The notes: a model not told the origin generated them from the sequence alone. Shown: positions 36,080 through 46,173, numbered from the stretch's first letter. The stretch is DNA of 60,345 nt from Nocardia sp. (GCF_025465275.1 NZ_JAODNK010000048.1:1-60345); one strand, 5' to 3'. A program made the numbers and translations.

Positions 36080-38329
36080 GTGTTACGCGATGCCGACCCG
36101 ACCCGCGCAGGCGTCGCGCAAGAGGCCATGTGGCTCGCCATCCGATTCCGGCATGTCTGCTGTCTGCTTCTCACCGTGGTGCATCTGGCGAGCGGAGCGC
36201 CGGGCCCGCTGCCCGGCACCGCGGTGACGGTGCTGCTGGCGGTGTGGTCCGCGGCCCGGCTCTGGGGCCATCGGATCGGGCCGTGGTGGACCGCGGCGGA
36301 TGTCGCGGTGGTGTCGATCTATCTCCTCGGCACGGTCAGCGTCGCCGCTTCCGGCATAGCCACCGAGAACCTCATCGACGTGAAAGTTGTGGCAGCAACG
36401 GTGATTTCGGTCGGCATGGCGGAGCGGGTGCGGGTATCGGCGGCGGTGACCGTGCTGATCCTGCTGCTGCTCTACCACGCCAACCGCGCCGCGCCGGGCC
36501 TGACGCCGATCAGCTTTCTCACCGATCTGGCGGTCGCCTACCTGCTGGTGGAGTGGCTGCTGGCGATCGGGCAGCGCCGGCTGGTGCTGCACGCCGCCAC
36601 CGTGCACGATCAAACCGTCACGGCCGCAGCCGATTCGCGAATTGCGAGCGATGTCGCCGCGGCCCGCCGTCGCTACGAACGCGAACAGTGGGCGGTCATG
36701 CACGATACCGCCGCCGCCACCCTGCTCATGGTCGGTCAGGGCGCGGCCGCCGATCCGGAGCGCATCGCGCGGCAGGCAGCCCGCGACCTCACCGTCCTGG
36801 AGGCCGGAATCCCCACGCCCGGCGATGATTCCAGCGTCGACCTCGCGGAGCTGCTGCGGAAATTGACCGCCGAATGCGCGACTCCGGTCACACTGCGGTG
36901 CAGTGGCCCACTGTCGACCCGGCGCACGCTGGCCTGGACCGTCACCGCGGCCACGCGGGAGGCGCTCACCAATATCGACCGGCACGCACAGGCGAAAGCT
37001 GTTGTCATTGAGGTCGAACCGGGGCGGATGGTCATTACCGACGACGGCATCGGATTCGACCATCGGCCCGGGGACGATCACTACGGCATTCGCAATTCGA
37101 TCGTCGCGCGGCTGCGCGCCGCCGGTGGGCTGGCCGAAATCAACAGCACCGTCGGGCGCGGCACCGAAATCCGGCTCAGTTGGCCGATCATCGAACCCCT
37201 TGCCGCCGAGATCGATTCCTTCGACGAACCGGCCGCCTCGGCCGGTGTCGACCGGCTCGGCAGGAGCTTCGGTTACGGCGTGGTGGGTATCGCCGTCGCC
37301 GATACGCTGCTGCAATCGGTCTTGACCGACGCCGCACGGACTCCCCCGACAGCGATCAACGCAGTGCTCGTCGCCGTGAATGTCGCCTGCGCACTGGCGG
37401 CCCTGGCGCCGCGACGGCGGGAACGAACCACGCTGGCGCTCATGACCGCGGCCGTTGCGGGCTCGCTGACACTCACCGCGCTGCTGCCCGCGGGCGATGT
37501 GCTGGCCGGCGCGAACTGGTCCATCGGCGCCTCCGGCTGGGCCGTGGTCGCCCTCGGCTTCCGCTTACGACCGCTGATTTCGCTTTCGGCGCTGAGCATC
37601 TGGTGGGTGCTGGTGTGCGGGCTGGTGCTGGCGCGCCATCCCGGCTGGAGCACCGCCACCGTGCTGGGCTATCACACGGCGGCCATTTTCTTCCTGCAGA
37701 TATTCGTCGCCTGGTTCGCCGCCACCCTGGATCGGGTGGCGCGCTCGGCGGCCGGACTGCACCGGGAACGTTTGCGCGACCGCACCGTCGAGGCGGTCGA
37801 GCGCATGACCGAACTGGAGTGCCGCCGCCGCTACGAGCAGCTGCTGGCCGAGCTCACGCCGCTGCTGCGCGGCCTCGCGGACGGCACGCTGGCGCCGGAC
37901 GATCCGGCCGTGCGCACCGCCGCGCGCACCGAATACGCCCGGCTGCGCCGCTTGTTCACGCAGGGCGACGGCGTCGGCCATCCCCTGCTCGCGGATCTGC
38001 GATCCGGCATCGACGAGGCCGAGCGGCGCGGGGTGGCCGTGACCGTGGAATCCGCCACCGCCGACCGGGATCTGCCCGACGAGGTCCGCGGCCACCTGGT
38101 GGCCGCGACCCGAATGATGTTGGATGCCAGCCGATCCCGGGCCCGCGTGGTGGTGACCACCGATGCCGCCGGCTGCACCGTCAGCACGCTCGGCGACTGC
38201 CCGCCGGAAACGCTCGACCGCCTCGAACGCATGTCCGCGACCACCGTGGACACCCAATTGGTCACCACCGGCGAATTGCTCTGGGCGCGAATGCATCACC
38301 GTTTCGACACCGAAGGAACCCGCCGATGA
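36080..38329 (+). CDS. Sensor histidine kinase with two membrane blocks
   Basis: About 749 residues in an unusual order. Membrane helices (about 15-160) lead to a dimerisation helix with a candidate phospho-His in WAVMHDTAAATLLMVGQ. A full HATPase_c follows (N-box TREALTNIDRHA, then DDGIGFD and the YGIRNSIVARLRAAGG lid). After that a second membrane block begins (FGYGVVGIAVADTLL onward) and ends in a helical cytoplasmic domain that looks like a degenerate second kinase core. The GTG at 36080 is proposed; the frame is open to 35942. Coupled to the response regulator by an ATGA overlap. Confidence 0.8.
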   Translation: MLRDADPTRAGVAQEAMWLAIRFRHVCCLLLTVVHLASGAPGPLPGTAVTVLLAVWSAARLWGHRIGPWWTAADVAVVSIYLLGTVSVAASGIATENLIDVKVVAATVISVGMAERVRVSAAVTVLILLLLYHANRAAPGLTPISFLTDLAVAYLLVEWLLAIGQRRLVLHAATVHDQTVTAAADSRIASDVAAARRRYEREQWAVMHDTAAATLLMVGQGAAADPERIARQAARDLTVLEAGIPTPGDDSSVDLAELLRKLTAECATPVTLRCSGPLSTRRTLAWTVTAATREALTNIDRHAQAKAVVIEVEPGRMVITDDGIGFDHRPGDDHYGIRNSIVARLRAAGGLAEINSTVGRGTEIRLSWPIIEPLAAEIDSFDEPAASAGVDRLGRSFGYGVVGIAVADTLLQSVLTDAARTPPTAINAVLVAVNVACALAALAPRRRERTTLALMTAAVAGSLTLTALLPAGDVLAGANWSIGASGWAVVALGFRLRPLISLSALSIWWVLVCGLVLARHPGWSTATVLGYHTAAIFFLQIFVAWFAATLDRVARSAAGLHRERLRDRTVEAVERMTELECRRRYEQLLAELTPLLRGLADGTLAPDDPAVRTAARTEYARLRRLFTQGDGVGHPLLADLRSGIDEAERRGVAVTVESATADRDLPDEVRGHLVAATRMMLDASRSRARVVVTTDAAGCTVSTLGDCPPETLDRLERMSATTVDTQLVTTGELLWARMHHRFDTEGTRR

Positions 38330-38973
38330 TCCGGATCGCCATTATCGACGACCATCCGCTGATCTGCGACGGCGTCCGGGGCTGGTGCGCCGCGGCGCAA
38401 CCGCCGATAGCCGTGGCCGACGACTATCCGCAGCCGGCGGCCTTTCTCGCGGCCACCGGCCCGGACCGCGGCGATCTGGATGCCGTCGTCCTCGATCTCC
38501 AATTCGACCAGCGTGCACCGGATCTCGGTGCGCTCGGCGCGATTTGCGAACGCGGACACCGGGTCGTGGTCTACTCCCAGCACACCGAACCGCACCTGGT
38601 CCGGGACTGCCTCGATCTCGGCGCCGTCACCTATCTGTCGAAAACGGAAGGCCGCGAACACCTGATCACGGCCCTGCATGCCGCCGCCGACGTGCGGCCG
38701 TATCTGAGCCCGACCATGGCACGCGCCATGAGCACCGACGGCGACGACCGCCCCAAGCTGTCGCAGCGGGAACGCGAAGTACTGCTGGCCTGGTTTCAAA
38801 CCGAATCCAAAGCCCTTGTCGCCCAACAGCTTTTCATCACCACCGGCACGGTCAACACCTATCTCGAACGCATTCGCGCCAAGTACGCCGCGGTGGGACG
38901 GTCGGCGCCGACGAAGGCCGCCCTGGTCGCCCGGGCCATTCGTGACGGACTGATCAGTACGGACGAGCTGTAG
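38326..38973 (+). CDS. NarL/FixJ-family response regulator
   Basis: 215 residues. The receiver domain has the acidic pair Asp8-Asp9 (IIDDHP), the phospho-acceptor Asp57 (VVLDLQ) and the conserved Lys in YLSKTEG. The C-terminal LuxR-type helix-turn-helix is LSQREREVLLAWFQTESKALVAQQLFITTGTVNTYLERI. It is translationally coupled to the upstream kinase and forms a two-component system with it. Targets are unknown; the DUF5666 lipoprotein gene 100 bp downstream is one candidate. Confidence 0.93.
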   Translation: MIRIAIIDDHPLICDGVRGWCAAAQPPIAVADDYPQPAAFLAATGPDRGDLDAVVLDLQFDQRAPDLGALGAICERGHRVVVYSQHTEPHLVRDCLDLGAVTYLSKTEGREHLITALHAAADVRPYLSPTMARAMSTDGDDRPKLSQREREVLLAWFQTESKALVAQQLFITTGTVNTYLERIRAKYAAVGRSAPTKAALVARAIRDGLISTDEL

Positions 38974-39072
38974 CCCGGCGCCTCACCCTGCCAGGGTTCT
39001 CACGGTGAGTGCGGAGCAAGCTGGCAGTCGACGTTCAGGAACCTCCCACCAGCGCTGGATAGCGTTGCGTTC

Positions 39073-39549
39073 ATGACAAATTCGACCCCCTCGGGGAGCC
39101 CAGCCGAACCGGCGCAGCAACCGCGCAAAGGCCGCCGCAAGGCAGTGCTGATCGGCGCCGTCGGCCTGTCGATCATCGGCGCGGTCACCCTGACCGCCTG
39201 CGGCTCGTCCGGCAGCAATAGTTCCGCACCCGCCCCGGCCTCGTCCACCACCTCGGGTAAGCCGCCGGGCATGCGTCACGGCGAGGGCATCTCCGGTGCG
39301 ATCGCCACCGAGAACGCGGGCACCTGGACGGTGACCAAGCGCGAAGGCGGCACCGAGACCGTGACCATCACCCCCACCACGGTATTCGGCAACAAGTTGA
39401 AGCCGGAGACGCAGCAGCAGTTCGCCGTCGGTGATCAGGTCATGATCGAAGGGCAGATTTCCGGCGACACCATCACCGCGACACATATCTCGCAGGCCCG
39501 CACGCGCACCAACCCGTCGACCCCGGCCACCACCCCGGTACCCGGATAG
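39073..39549 (+). CDS. Lipoprotein with a DUF5666 domain
   Basis: 158 residues. A charged N-terminus (QQPRKGRRK) is followed by a hydrophobic helix and the lipobox LTAC (Cys43), then a Ser/Ala-rich linker. The mature part GISGAIATENAGTWTVTKREGGTETVTITP to VMIEGQISGDTITATHI matches the beta-rich DUF5666 fold. Surface-exposed and of unknown function. It follows a two-component system on the same strand after about 100 bp. Confidence 0.8.
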   Translation: MTNSTPSGSPAEPAQQPRKGRRKAVLIGAVGLSIIGAVTLTACGSSGSNSSAPAPASSTTSGKPPGMRHGEGISGAIATENAGTWTVTKREGGTETVTITPTTVFGNKLKPETQQQFAVGDQVMIEGQISGDTITATHISQARTRTNPSTPATTPVPG

Positions 39550-39635
39550 GCCCACACCCCATAGCTCTCATTGATTCGCGGTGCGTTGATTCCCACTGCG
39601 GCGGGCGACCGGAACACCGCTCGCCGCATCGGAAC

Positions 39636-40520
39636 TCAGTACACCCGCAGCCCGCGGCGGCGCACGATGTACAGCGCGATCACGGTGCCGAGCACCCAGA
39701 CCGCGAGCCCGACCAGCGCATGCAGATCGGCGCGCAGCCAAGGACTCACGTGATGCCCGAGGTGGAAGAGCACCTCGCGCTGGGTCCCGTCGATCGGGGC
39801 CACCAGGTAGTACAGGCCGTACGGCAGGGCCAGGTGCAGAATCCATCCGGCCGTGCGCCAGGAGAACCGTTCGCGCCAGCGCTGCGCCAGCGTCAGGGGT
39901 GGCACCGCCAGCAGGACCGAGACGATATTGCCGATGCCGAGCCACGCCAGGATCGGTAGCGCCACCTGCGGCAGCGTCACCTCGAGCGATTTCGGCGCCT
40001 GGTCGGCGAGGGTGAAGATCGCGGTCAGGGCCAAGGTCGGCAGGCCCACGATGACCAGCAGCGCCAAATTCTTGATCAGCAGAATCCGGCGCAGCGGCGT
40101 GCCCTGCTCGGTGCTCACTTGCACCCGGTGCGCATCGACGCCCAGCACATTCGTGGTGGTGACATCGGCCAGGATGAACGTGGCGAAGTAGGTGCCGACC
40201 AGGATGACCATCCCGTGCCGGTGCGTGGTGCTGCCGGCCAGTGGCGAGATGAGCAGATACAGCAGCGACAACACGATATTGGCGGCAAGACCTTCGAGCC
40301 AGTGCCGCGATCCGGTGAACGACCACCGCACCTCGTCGACGACGGACTGCCACAGTCCGTGGCCGGGTTCGAGCGAGGGCGGCACCGGCCCCGAGCCGTA
40401 ATCGGAATTCAGGTACTTCTGAATGCGCGCGTGCACGCCGACCCGCGCTTCATCAACGGTCGAGCGCACCGGATCCGTCCAACGATTCGACAAGGCACCT
40501 ATTTCGACTGCGGCGATCAC
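39636..40520 (-). CDS. Multi-pass membrane protein of unknown function
   Basis: 294 residues with a soluble N-terminus of about 75 residues, then about six membrane helices (WLEGLAANIVLSLLYLL; VILVGTYFATFILAD; ILLIKNLALLVIVGLP and later). The ILLIKNLALL loop recalls the permeases of ABC-2-type exporters, but no ATPase is adjacent. It ends with a short basic tail (RRRGLRVY). I do not recognise a named family. It lies between the lipoprotein gene and the CocE pseudogene. Confidence 0.75.
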   Translation of the reverse strand: MIAAVEIGALSNRWTDPVRSTVDEARVGVHARIQKYLNSDYGSGPVPPSLEPGHGLWQSVVDEVRWSFTGSRHWLEGLAANIVLSLLYLLISPLAGSTTHRHGMVILVGTYFATFILADVTTTNVLGVDAHRVQVSTEQGTPLRRILLIKNLALLVIVGLPTLALTAIFTLADQAPKSLEVTLPQVALPILAWLGIGNIVSVLLAVPPLTLAQRWRERFSWRTAGWILHLALPYGLYYLVAPIDGTQREVLFHLGHHVSPWLRADLHALVGLAVWVLGTVIALYIVRRRGLRVY

Positions 40521-40609
40521 GGGTATTCGCCACGCCGGGTGGAGGACAACCCCGGCGTGGCGAGCTTCAGCCGAGAATACGGCAGCCCTCTGAGCCTCCG
40601 CTCAGCCCT

Positions 40610-42670
40610 TCATCTGCGAGACCCCGCCAGCGGCACGGTCAGGAACGATGCGGCTCCGCCGTTGCGCTGCACGTCGTACGCACCGCCGAGCAGGTCCGGA
40701 TACTCCTTCGGATTGAAGATGTGGGTGGGGAAGTCGCCGGTGCCGAGCGTCACCTGCAGCCGATGGCCGGGCTCGAAGACGTGAAAAGCGGGGCGCACCT
40801 TGACGTTCTATTCGGTCACCTGGCCGGGAACCACCGGCAGCAGCGAGTCACGGGTACCCGGATGGAACGCCCCCTGCACGCTCCCGTCCGGGGCCCGCCA
40901 CGTCCGTGCCTCGTCCAGTGCGCGGAAGTCTCCGGTCAGCTCGCCGTCGGTCAGTGCGGTGACGCTGCCATCGGGGGCAATGTCCTGCACGGTGACTTCG
41001 AAGGCCGCCGCAGGCTTGTTGGAGACGGCGTACAGGGTCGCGCCGATCGGGCCCGCCAGCACCGTGGGTTCGGTGAACGCCGCGCTCGTGTAGGACGGAT
41101 TCACCAGTACCGGAGGCAGACTGCCCTGCGGTGCGAACTTCGCACAGGGATCGTCGGCGCCGAAGAGACTGGCCAGCAATTGATATACCCCGGAGAAGTT
41201 GCGCGAGAACGACGCATTGCAGATCGTGCCGGTATCGAACGGGCTGAAGTTCAGCCGATCCGACCCGTCCGCATCCTGCGGCCGGTCGGACACCAGCTGC
41301 CCGTCCGCGCCGAGATACAGGTTCTGCGTGGGTACTTCGCGCACCGGATAGGTCGCGCTCTCGATGACATTGCCGTTCACGTCGATGGCGTGCAGCGGCG
41401 TCTTGGTCTCGTCGATCCCATTGTGATCGTTCTTGAGCCACCGATCGAACCAGGCCAGTTGGATCGCGTGCATATCGATGTCGTCGGTATTGCGCTGCAC
41501 GCCCGGCTGGATGTGAAACCAAGGGCCGGTGAGCATTTGGACGCGGCCGGTAGAGGTCGCATCGGCCGGCATCGGCCCGGTGTGCGGCCGTCCGGCGAAG
41601 GCGTTCTGCAAACCGGCGAAGGTGCGCGGGGTGCCGTCCTGCAGCAGGTCGTACTGTCCGCCGATCAGATACGTCGGAATATCGTTGGCGGCAACCTGAT
41701 CCAGCACATTGTCGATGGCCCGTGACTCCCAGTACGGGCTGTTGTACGCCTTGTCCCCGTCGACGAGCGCATTGAGCACCGACGGCCAGGTCCCGTCCGG
41801 CCGGAAGTGCGAGAGCAGGTGATCGACAAAGACGCTCATCATCTTGTCCGGCTCGCGGTACAGGCCGAGGATCGGATCGAGCTGCGGCAGTGCGGTAATC
41901 GGCAGCTCCAGCATGGAGGCGAGGAAGGAGATGTTGTAGTACCCGTCGTGCTCGAGCAGGTCCTGGAAGGCGTTATTGCCCGCCATGAGCGGGAACAGCG
42001 CCTTGACCGGCGAGCCCGGCTCCAGCACTCCGGCGGTGAGCAATTCGCTCATACCCAGGTAAGAAAGACCCCACAGCCCGATCTGCCCGGTGGAGTTCGG
42101 CAACCCGGCCGCCCACTGCACAACACGTTTCGAGTCCTCGCGTTCCTGCGGTTGCAGAATGCTCCACTGCCCGCCGGACGACCCGGTCCCTCGAATATCG
42201 GTGATGACGCTGATGTAGCCGCGCTTCACGAAATAGTCGCCGTATCCGGCGGCATCGGCGATCTGCCGGGCCACGGCCACCACACTGGGCAGCGCGCTAT
42301 CGAGCGCCGGGCCGATGCCGTCGTAGGAGAGCAGCCGCATGAGACCGGCACTGTCCTTGCCGTAGGCGGTCTGGGTCATGACGATCGGAAACGGTCCCAC
42401 GGCGGGCGCACCGGAGGCATCGGTCGGATACCGGACATCGGCCCGTAGCACCACGCCGTCGGCCACGGGAATCTCGACGTTCTTGGTCTCGCCGACACCG
42501 TAGGTCTCGGGCGCGGGATTCCAGCCGTCGGGTAATCCGGTGCGGGCGTTCGCCTTTGCGAATGTGGCACCGGGATCAGGGTCGGCGCTCGCGGGTGCTG
42601 CGGCCAGTGGCATCAGGGCGGAAGAGAGGAGCAGAACAGTGACGGCGAAATACTTTCCTGGCATCTTCAT
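40610..42670 (-). pseudogene. Secreted CocE/NonD-type hydrolase interrupted by an in-frame amber codon
   Basis: A signal peptide (MKMPGKYFAVTVLLL ending ASA about residue 29) leads to an X-Pro-peptidase-type alpha/beta hydrolase with the nucleophile Ser203 in GLSYLG. The frame stops at TAG 40808-40810 after VVPGQVTE, yet translation in the same frame continues with NVKVRPAFHVFEPGHRLQVTLGTGDFPTH to the normal end at 40610. One base change from TAC or TAT (Tyr) explains it. The truncated 620-residue product lacks the last 66 residues of the C-terminal jelly roll and may be unstable. A GTG- or ATG-independent restart is not expected. Confidence 0.8.
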
Positions 42671-42689
42671 TGATGTGTTCTCTTCTTGT

Positions 42690-43812
42690 TCACTGGGTTT
42701 CGAGCTGACGGCGCAGCAGTTTGCCGGTATTCGTGCGGGGTAGCTCCAGCGCGAAGTCGACATCACGCGGCACCTTGAACCGCGCCAGATTGGCCCGCAC
42801 ATACGCCCGGACCCCCTCGGCATCCAGCAACGCACCCGGATGCCGCACCACGAATGCCGCCAGCCGCTGCCCGAATTCGGCATCGGGCACCGCGACGATC
42901 GCCGCCTCCGCGATCTCCGGGTGGGCGTACAGCAGCTCCTCGACCTCACCCGGAAAGACGTTCTCACCGCCGGAAACGATCATGTCGTCGTCGCGGCCGT
43001 CGATGAACAGTCGGCCACCCGCATCCCAGTGCCCGACATCGCCGGAGGAGAGCAGGCCGTCGATGCGGTTCTTGCCGCCGCCGCCGGCACCAGGGTTTGG
43101 TTGCGACGCAGCGGAATCCGCTCCAGGAAGGCCGCTGCCGCGAGTGGCGATCGCACCTCACGCGGCACCCCTTTCGGTGTCCCGGTGGTGCCGCCGGTCA
43201 GCAGCACGAACCCGCCCTGGGATGCCGGCGGCGGCAGTTCCGCACTGTCGTTCGCAGCGATCAGCTCATCAAGGCTCAGCGTTCCGCCACCGTCGTGCTG
43301 CGCCAGTACCCGGTGCATATCCGACCGCAAGACCTGCAGCAGCGGGGTAAATTCCTGGTCGTACACAGGGACATTCACCCCTTCGCGCGCCGCGACATCG
43401 GCCAGTTGCGGTGCGGCGAATCCGGTATTGAGCAGCACCAGCCGCGCACCGACCTTGCCGGCGGCGAGCATGGTGTCGACGAGTTCGCGACTGTCCTGGA
43501 CCAGGGTGGCGACGTGCTGCCCGGACCGATCCCGCGCGCCACGAGTCCCCTGGCCAGCGCATTGCTGCGGAGGTCGAGGTCCCGATAGGTCAGTGCGCCG
43601 CGCTCGTCGATGACCGCCACCCGGTCCGGTTCCCGCCGGGCCGCGCTGTGCACCGGTCCGGAGAGTGCGCCATAGTGCCGGACCGCTCGTGCGGTGCGCA
43701 CGGTGCGGGCCGGCGCGAGCAGATCGATCACTCCCGCGCGCTGGAGCACGCCTACCGAATGCAGATTGACCGCCGCTGCGCGAATCGCGCTACCGAGGGA
43801 GGGCATGAACAC
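42690..43812 (-). pseudogene. Acyl-CoA synthetase (FadD-like) broken by a frameshift and an internal deletion
   Basis: Three frames carry one enzyme. The N-terminus (MFMPSLGSAIRAAAVN to LVARGIGPG) runs to about 43522. A one-base loss in the run at 43519-43522 then moves the frame to QHVATLVQDSRELVDTMLAAGK, which continues through the AMP-binding loop LLTGGTTGTPKG to PLRRNQTLVPA near 43090. There about 200 residues are missing, and the frame changes again to KNRIDGLLSSGDVGHWDAGGR and the C-terminal domain ending TNTGKLLRRQLETQ. It once activated a fatty acid. It lies 20 bp upstream of the damaged CocE gene. Confidence 0.88.
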
Positions 43813-43946
43813 TCCGTCCAGAGAATCATTCTTTCAACTCGAACGAGATGAACTGAATACGACTGTAGGAGATTCGATCACATTGGGCAAGATTTCTTTT
43901 CAGATGATCGGCGGCGTACTGCCCAGCGAAAATCAACCAGCTGATT

Positions 43947-44600
43947 TCAGCGTGCGGACAGCCCATAATTCACGAGATAGGCGATCTCATCGCAGATTTC
44001 GTCGAGGGTGATCTCGGTGCCCGGATCGGTGGTCTGCACCAGCTCCTGGGCCAGTGAATTGACCGCACCGATAATCGCCAGCGCGAACAGGTCGAACCGG
44101 CGCTCGGATATCTCACCGCGCGCGGCCGACTGCTCGGCCTCGCGCGCCAGCATTCCGGAGATGAGCAGGCGCTTTTCCCGCCGCCAATCCTCCACCGCAG
44201 AACTGACTCCGATCACTTCGACATAGCAGACCTTCGCCGAGCGCCGGTCGTGACAGGTCACCTCGAGGTAGGCGCGCACGCACTCCGAGACCTGAACGGT
44301 CAGCGGCTGATCACGCACTTTCCCGAGCACTTCCAATGCCCGCTCGACCGCCCGCGAAGTGATCTGATCGACCAGTGCGATCAATAGTGCTTCGCGACTG
44401 CCCATTTCCTCGTAGAAGCTACGGGTCGAAATACCGCCTTCGGAACACAGTCGCTCGATGGGCGACGCCGCATAACCCTGGGTGCCGAATAATTCCAGCG
44501 CTGCCTCGAGCAGTCTTTCCCGTCGCTGCGCCGTCCGCTCCTCGCTGGACAGACCACCATAACTGCGACGAATGCTGGCGTCGTCCCGCTGTCGTGCCAT
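43947..44600 (-). CDS. TetR-family regulator
   Basis: 217 residues with an N-terminal helix-turn-helix (YAASPIERLCSEGGISTRSFYEEMGSREALLIAL) and a helical effector domain. It lies between the lipase and the decayed acyl-CoA synthetase on the same strand. A perfect 16-bp inverted repeat (44609-44652) ends 8 bp before its ATG, a likely autoregulatory operator or a terminator for the lipase transcript. It probably controlled the lipid-degradation genes around it. No damage is visible. Confidence 0.87.
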   Translation of the reverse strand: MARQRDDASIRRSYGGLSSEERTAQRRERLLEAALELFGTQGYAASPIERLCSEGGISTRSFYEEMGSREALLIALVDQITSRAVERALEVLGKVRDQPLTVQVSECVRAYLEVTCHDRRSAKVCYVEVIGVSSAVEDWRREKRLLISGMLAREAEQSAARGEISERRFDLFALAIIGAVNSLAQELVQTTDPGTEITLDEICDEIAYLVNYGLSAR

Positions 44601-44608
44601 TGGCTGAT

Positions 44609-44652
44609 CCTACCTATTGCGCAGTCCGCTTCCGCTCTGCGCAATAGGTAGG
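44609..44652. promoter_or_regulatory. Perfect 16-bp inverted repeat upstream of a TetR gene
   Basis: CCTACCTATTGCGCAG (44609-44624) and its exact complement (44637-44652) flank a 12-nt loop. It fills the 60-bp gap between the lipase stop and the TetR start on the minus strand. It could be a TetR operator or a terminator; there is no T run. A related half, CAATAAGGGTAGG, occurs upstream of the lipase start on the minus strand (46071-46083). Confidence 0.7.
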
Positions 44653-44660
44653 TCACCGAC

Positions 44661-46061
44661 CTAGCCGGTGCGCCCGATGGCCTGTCCGACCAGGACCTGG
44701 GCCAGCGGCGGCAAGATTTCCGAGAGTGCCTGCGCGAACTGCGGATCCGTCACGGTGGTCGTCGGGCTCGTGATCGAACAGCCCGCGGGAGCCGCTACCC
44801 CGTTGAGCCGATCCCGCAGCCAGTCGAAGGCCCCGGGCAGGTGGGTGAGTACGCCCGAGATGTGCTCGGCGGCGAATTCCCTTACATAGGTGACGCTGGG
44901 AGCGCCCTCCGCGCAGTACTTGTCGATGATCGCGTCGGTGCCGCCGATGGGGATCAACTCGTCGTTCTGCGCGTGATAGAAGTAGATCGGCACCGTCGGA
45001 GTGTGTTGTCCCAGCGTATTGTCCGCGATCGCCTCCCGAATCTCCGGCAGTTGCAATGGATCCGCGCCCTCGAAGGTGCCCAGGTAGTTGAGTCCGGGGA
45101 ACACGATCGCGCCCTGCGGGTGGCACAGCACCTTTTTCGACGCCAGCACGAACTGCCCGAGCAGATCGACGCGTTCGGTCAGCACGCGCTGCATGTCCGG
45201 ATATTCGGTCGCGATCCCGGTGAAGGCGGCCGAGATGAGGCCCGCGTAGACACCATTATTGTTGTGCCGCACCACGGTTGCGAAGTCGGCCGGGGCCACG
45301 CCGCCCGAGGCGGCACCGACGATATTCAACTCCGGCGCGTAGCTTTCCTTGATCTCCGGCACGAACGAGCTGGGAATGGTGCCGCCCGAATATCCCCAGA
45401 GCGCGGCCGGCGTGCCCGGGCCGCTCAGCTGCGCGGGTCCGAAATTCTCCGCGGCGCGAATGCCGTCGAGGGTGGCCTGCGCGTTCATTCGAGACGCGCC
45501 GTATGCCGAATTCGGCCCCTCATAATCCGGCAGTGCGACGGTCCAGCCCTGGCCGACGCCGGCGGCGATCGGGATGAGCGTCTCGGCCGCATTGACGTAA
45601 TCGGCTGGAATAGCACCGGATTGGATGACATAGGACGGTGCGCAATACTGCGCCGCACTGTCCTCGGCAATCTGATAGGACAGCAGCTTGCGCCCGCCCT
45701 CGGGGGCATCCCCGCGCGGACGCAGAATCGTGGTGACCGTGGATATGGGCTCACCGTGACTGTTGGTCGTGCGGTAGAGCAGCTGCCACGCATCGATATT
45801 CAGCGGCAGCACGCCCAGGAACGCCGGATTGACCGAACGCACCCGCAGAATTTCGCCGGGCTGCGCTGCCGCGACGACGCCTGCCGCCGGTCGATAGAAA
45901 TCATCCAATTCCGGCGGCAGCGTGAGCGCGGGCGCCGGTTCTATTCGAATATCGGCGGGCTGCACCTCCGGCGCCGCGGCCGACGAACCAAACCCGGTCC
46001 ACGCTCCCGCTATCGCGATGACACCCACGACCAAGACGCGCCCACCTTTGCGCACGTTCAT
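44661..46061 (-). CDS. Secreted lipase (LIP family)
   Basis: 466 residues. A signal peptide with hydrophobic VLVVGVIAIAGAWTGFG ends near SSAAAP. The nucleophile is Ser225 in GYSGG, the acid lies in HAQNDELIP and the His in AAEHISG, all typical of LIP-type triacylglycerol lipases of mycolata. AGGAGG lies 9 nt before the ATG. A neighbour TetR and a former acyl-CoA synthetase suggest a lipid-use locus; this enzyme would release fatty acids outside the cell. Confidence 0.92.
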   Translation of the reverse strand: MNVRKGGRVLVVGVIAIAGAWTGFGSSAAAPEVQPADIRIEPAPALTLPPELDDFYRPAAGVVAAAQPGEILRVRSVNPAFLGVLPLNIDAWQLLYRTTNSHGEPISTVTTILRPRGDAPEGGRKLLSYQIAEDSAAQYCAPSYVIQSGAIPADYVNAAETLIPIAAGVGQGWTVALPDYEGPNSAYGASRMNAQATLDGIRAAENFGPAQLSGPGTPAALWGYSGGTIPSSFVPEIKESYAPELNIVGAASGGVAPADFATVVRHNNNGVYAGLISAAFTGIATEYPDMQRVLTERVDLLGQFVLASKKVLCHPQGAIVFPGLNYLGTFEGADPLQLPEIREAIADNTLGQHTPTVPIYFYHAQNDELIPIGGTDAIIDKYCAEGAPSVTYVREFAAEHISGVLTHLPGAFDWLRDRLNGVAAPAGCSITSPTTTVTDPQFAQALSEILPPLAQVLVGQAIGRTG

Positions 46062-46173
46062 GATTCCGCCCTCCTACCCTTATTGGTAAGAGATCTTTTC
46101 AGATGGTCCGCAGACTGTCTACCCCGTCACATGCGGCATGAAAATTTGGCGGACGCGGCTGAGCCGGGGCCGA

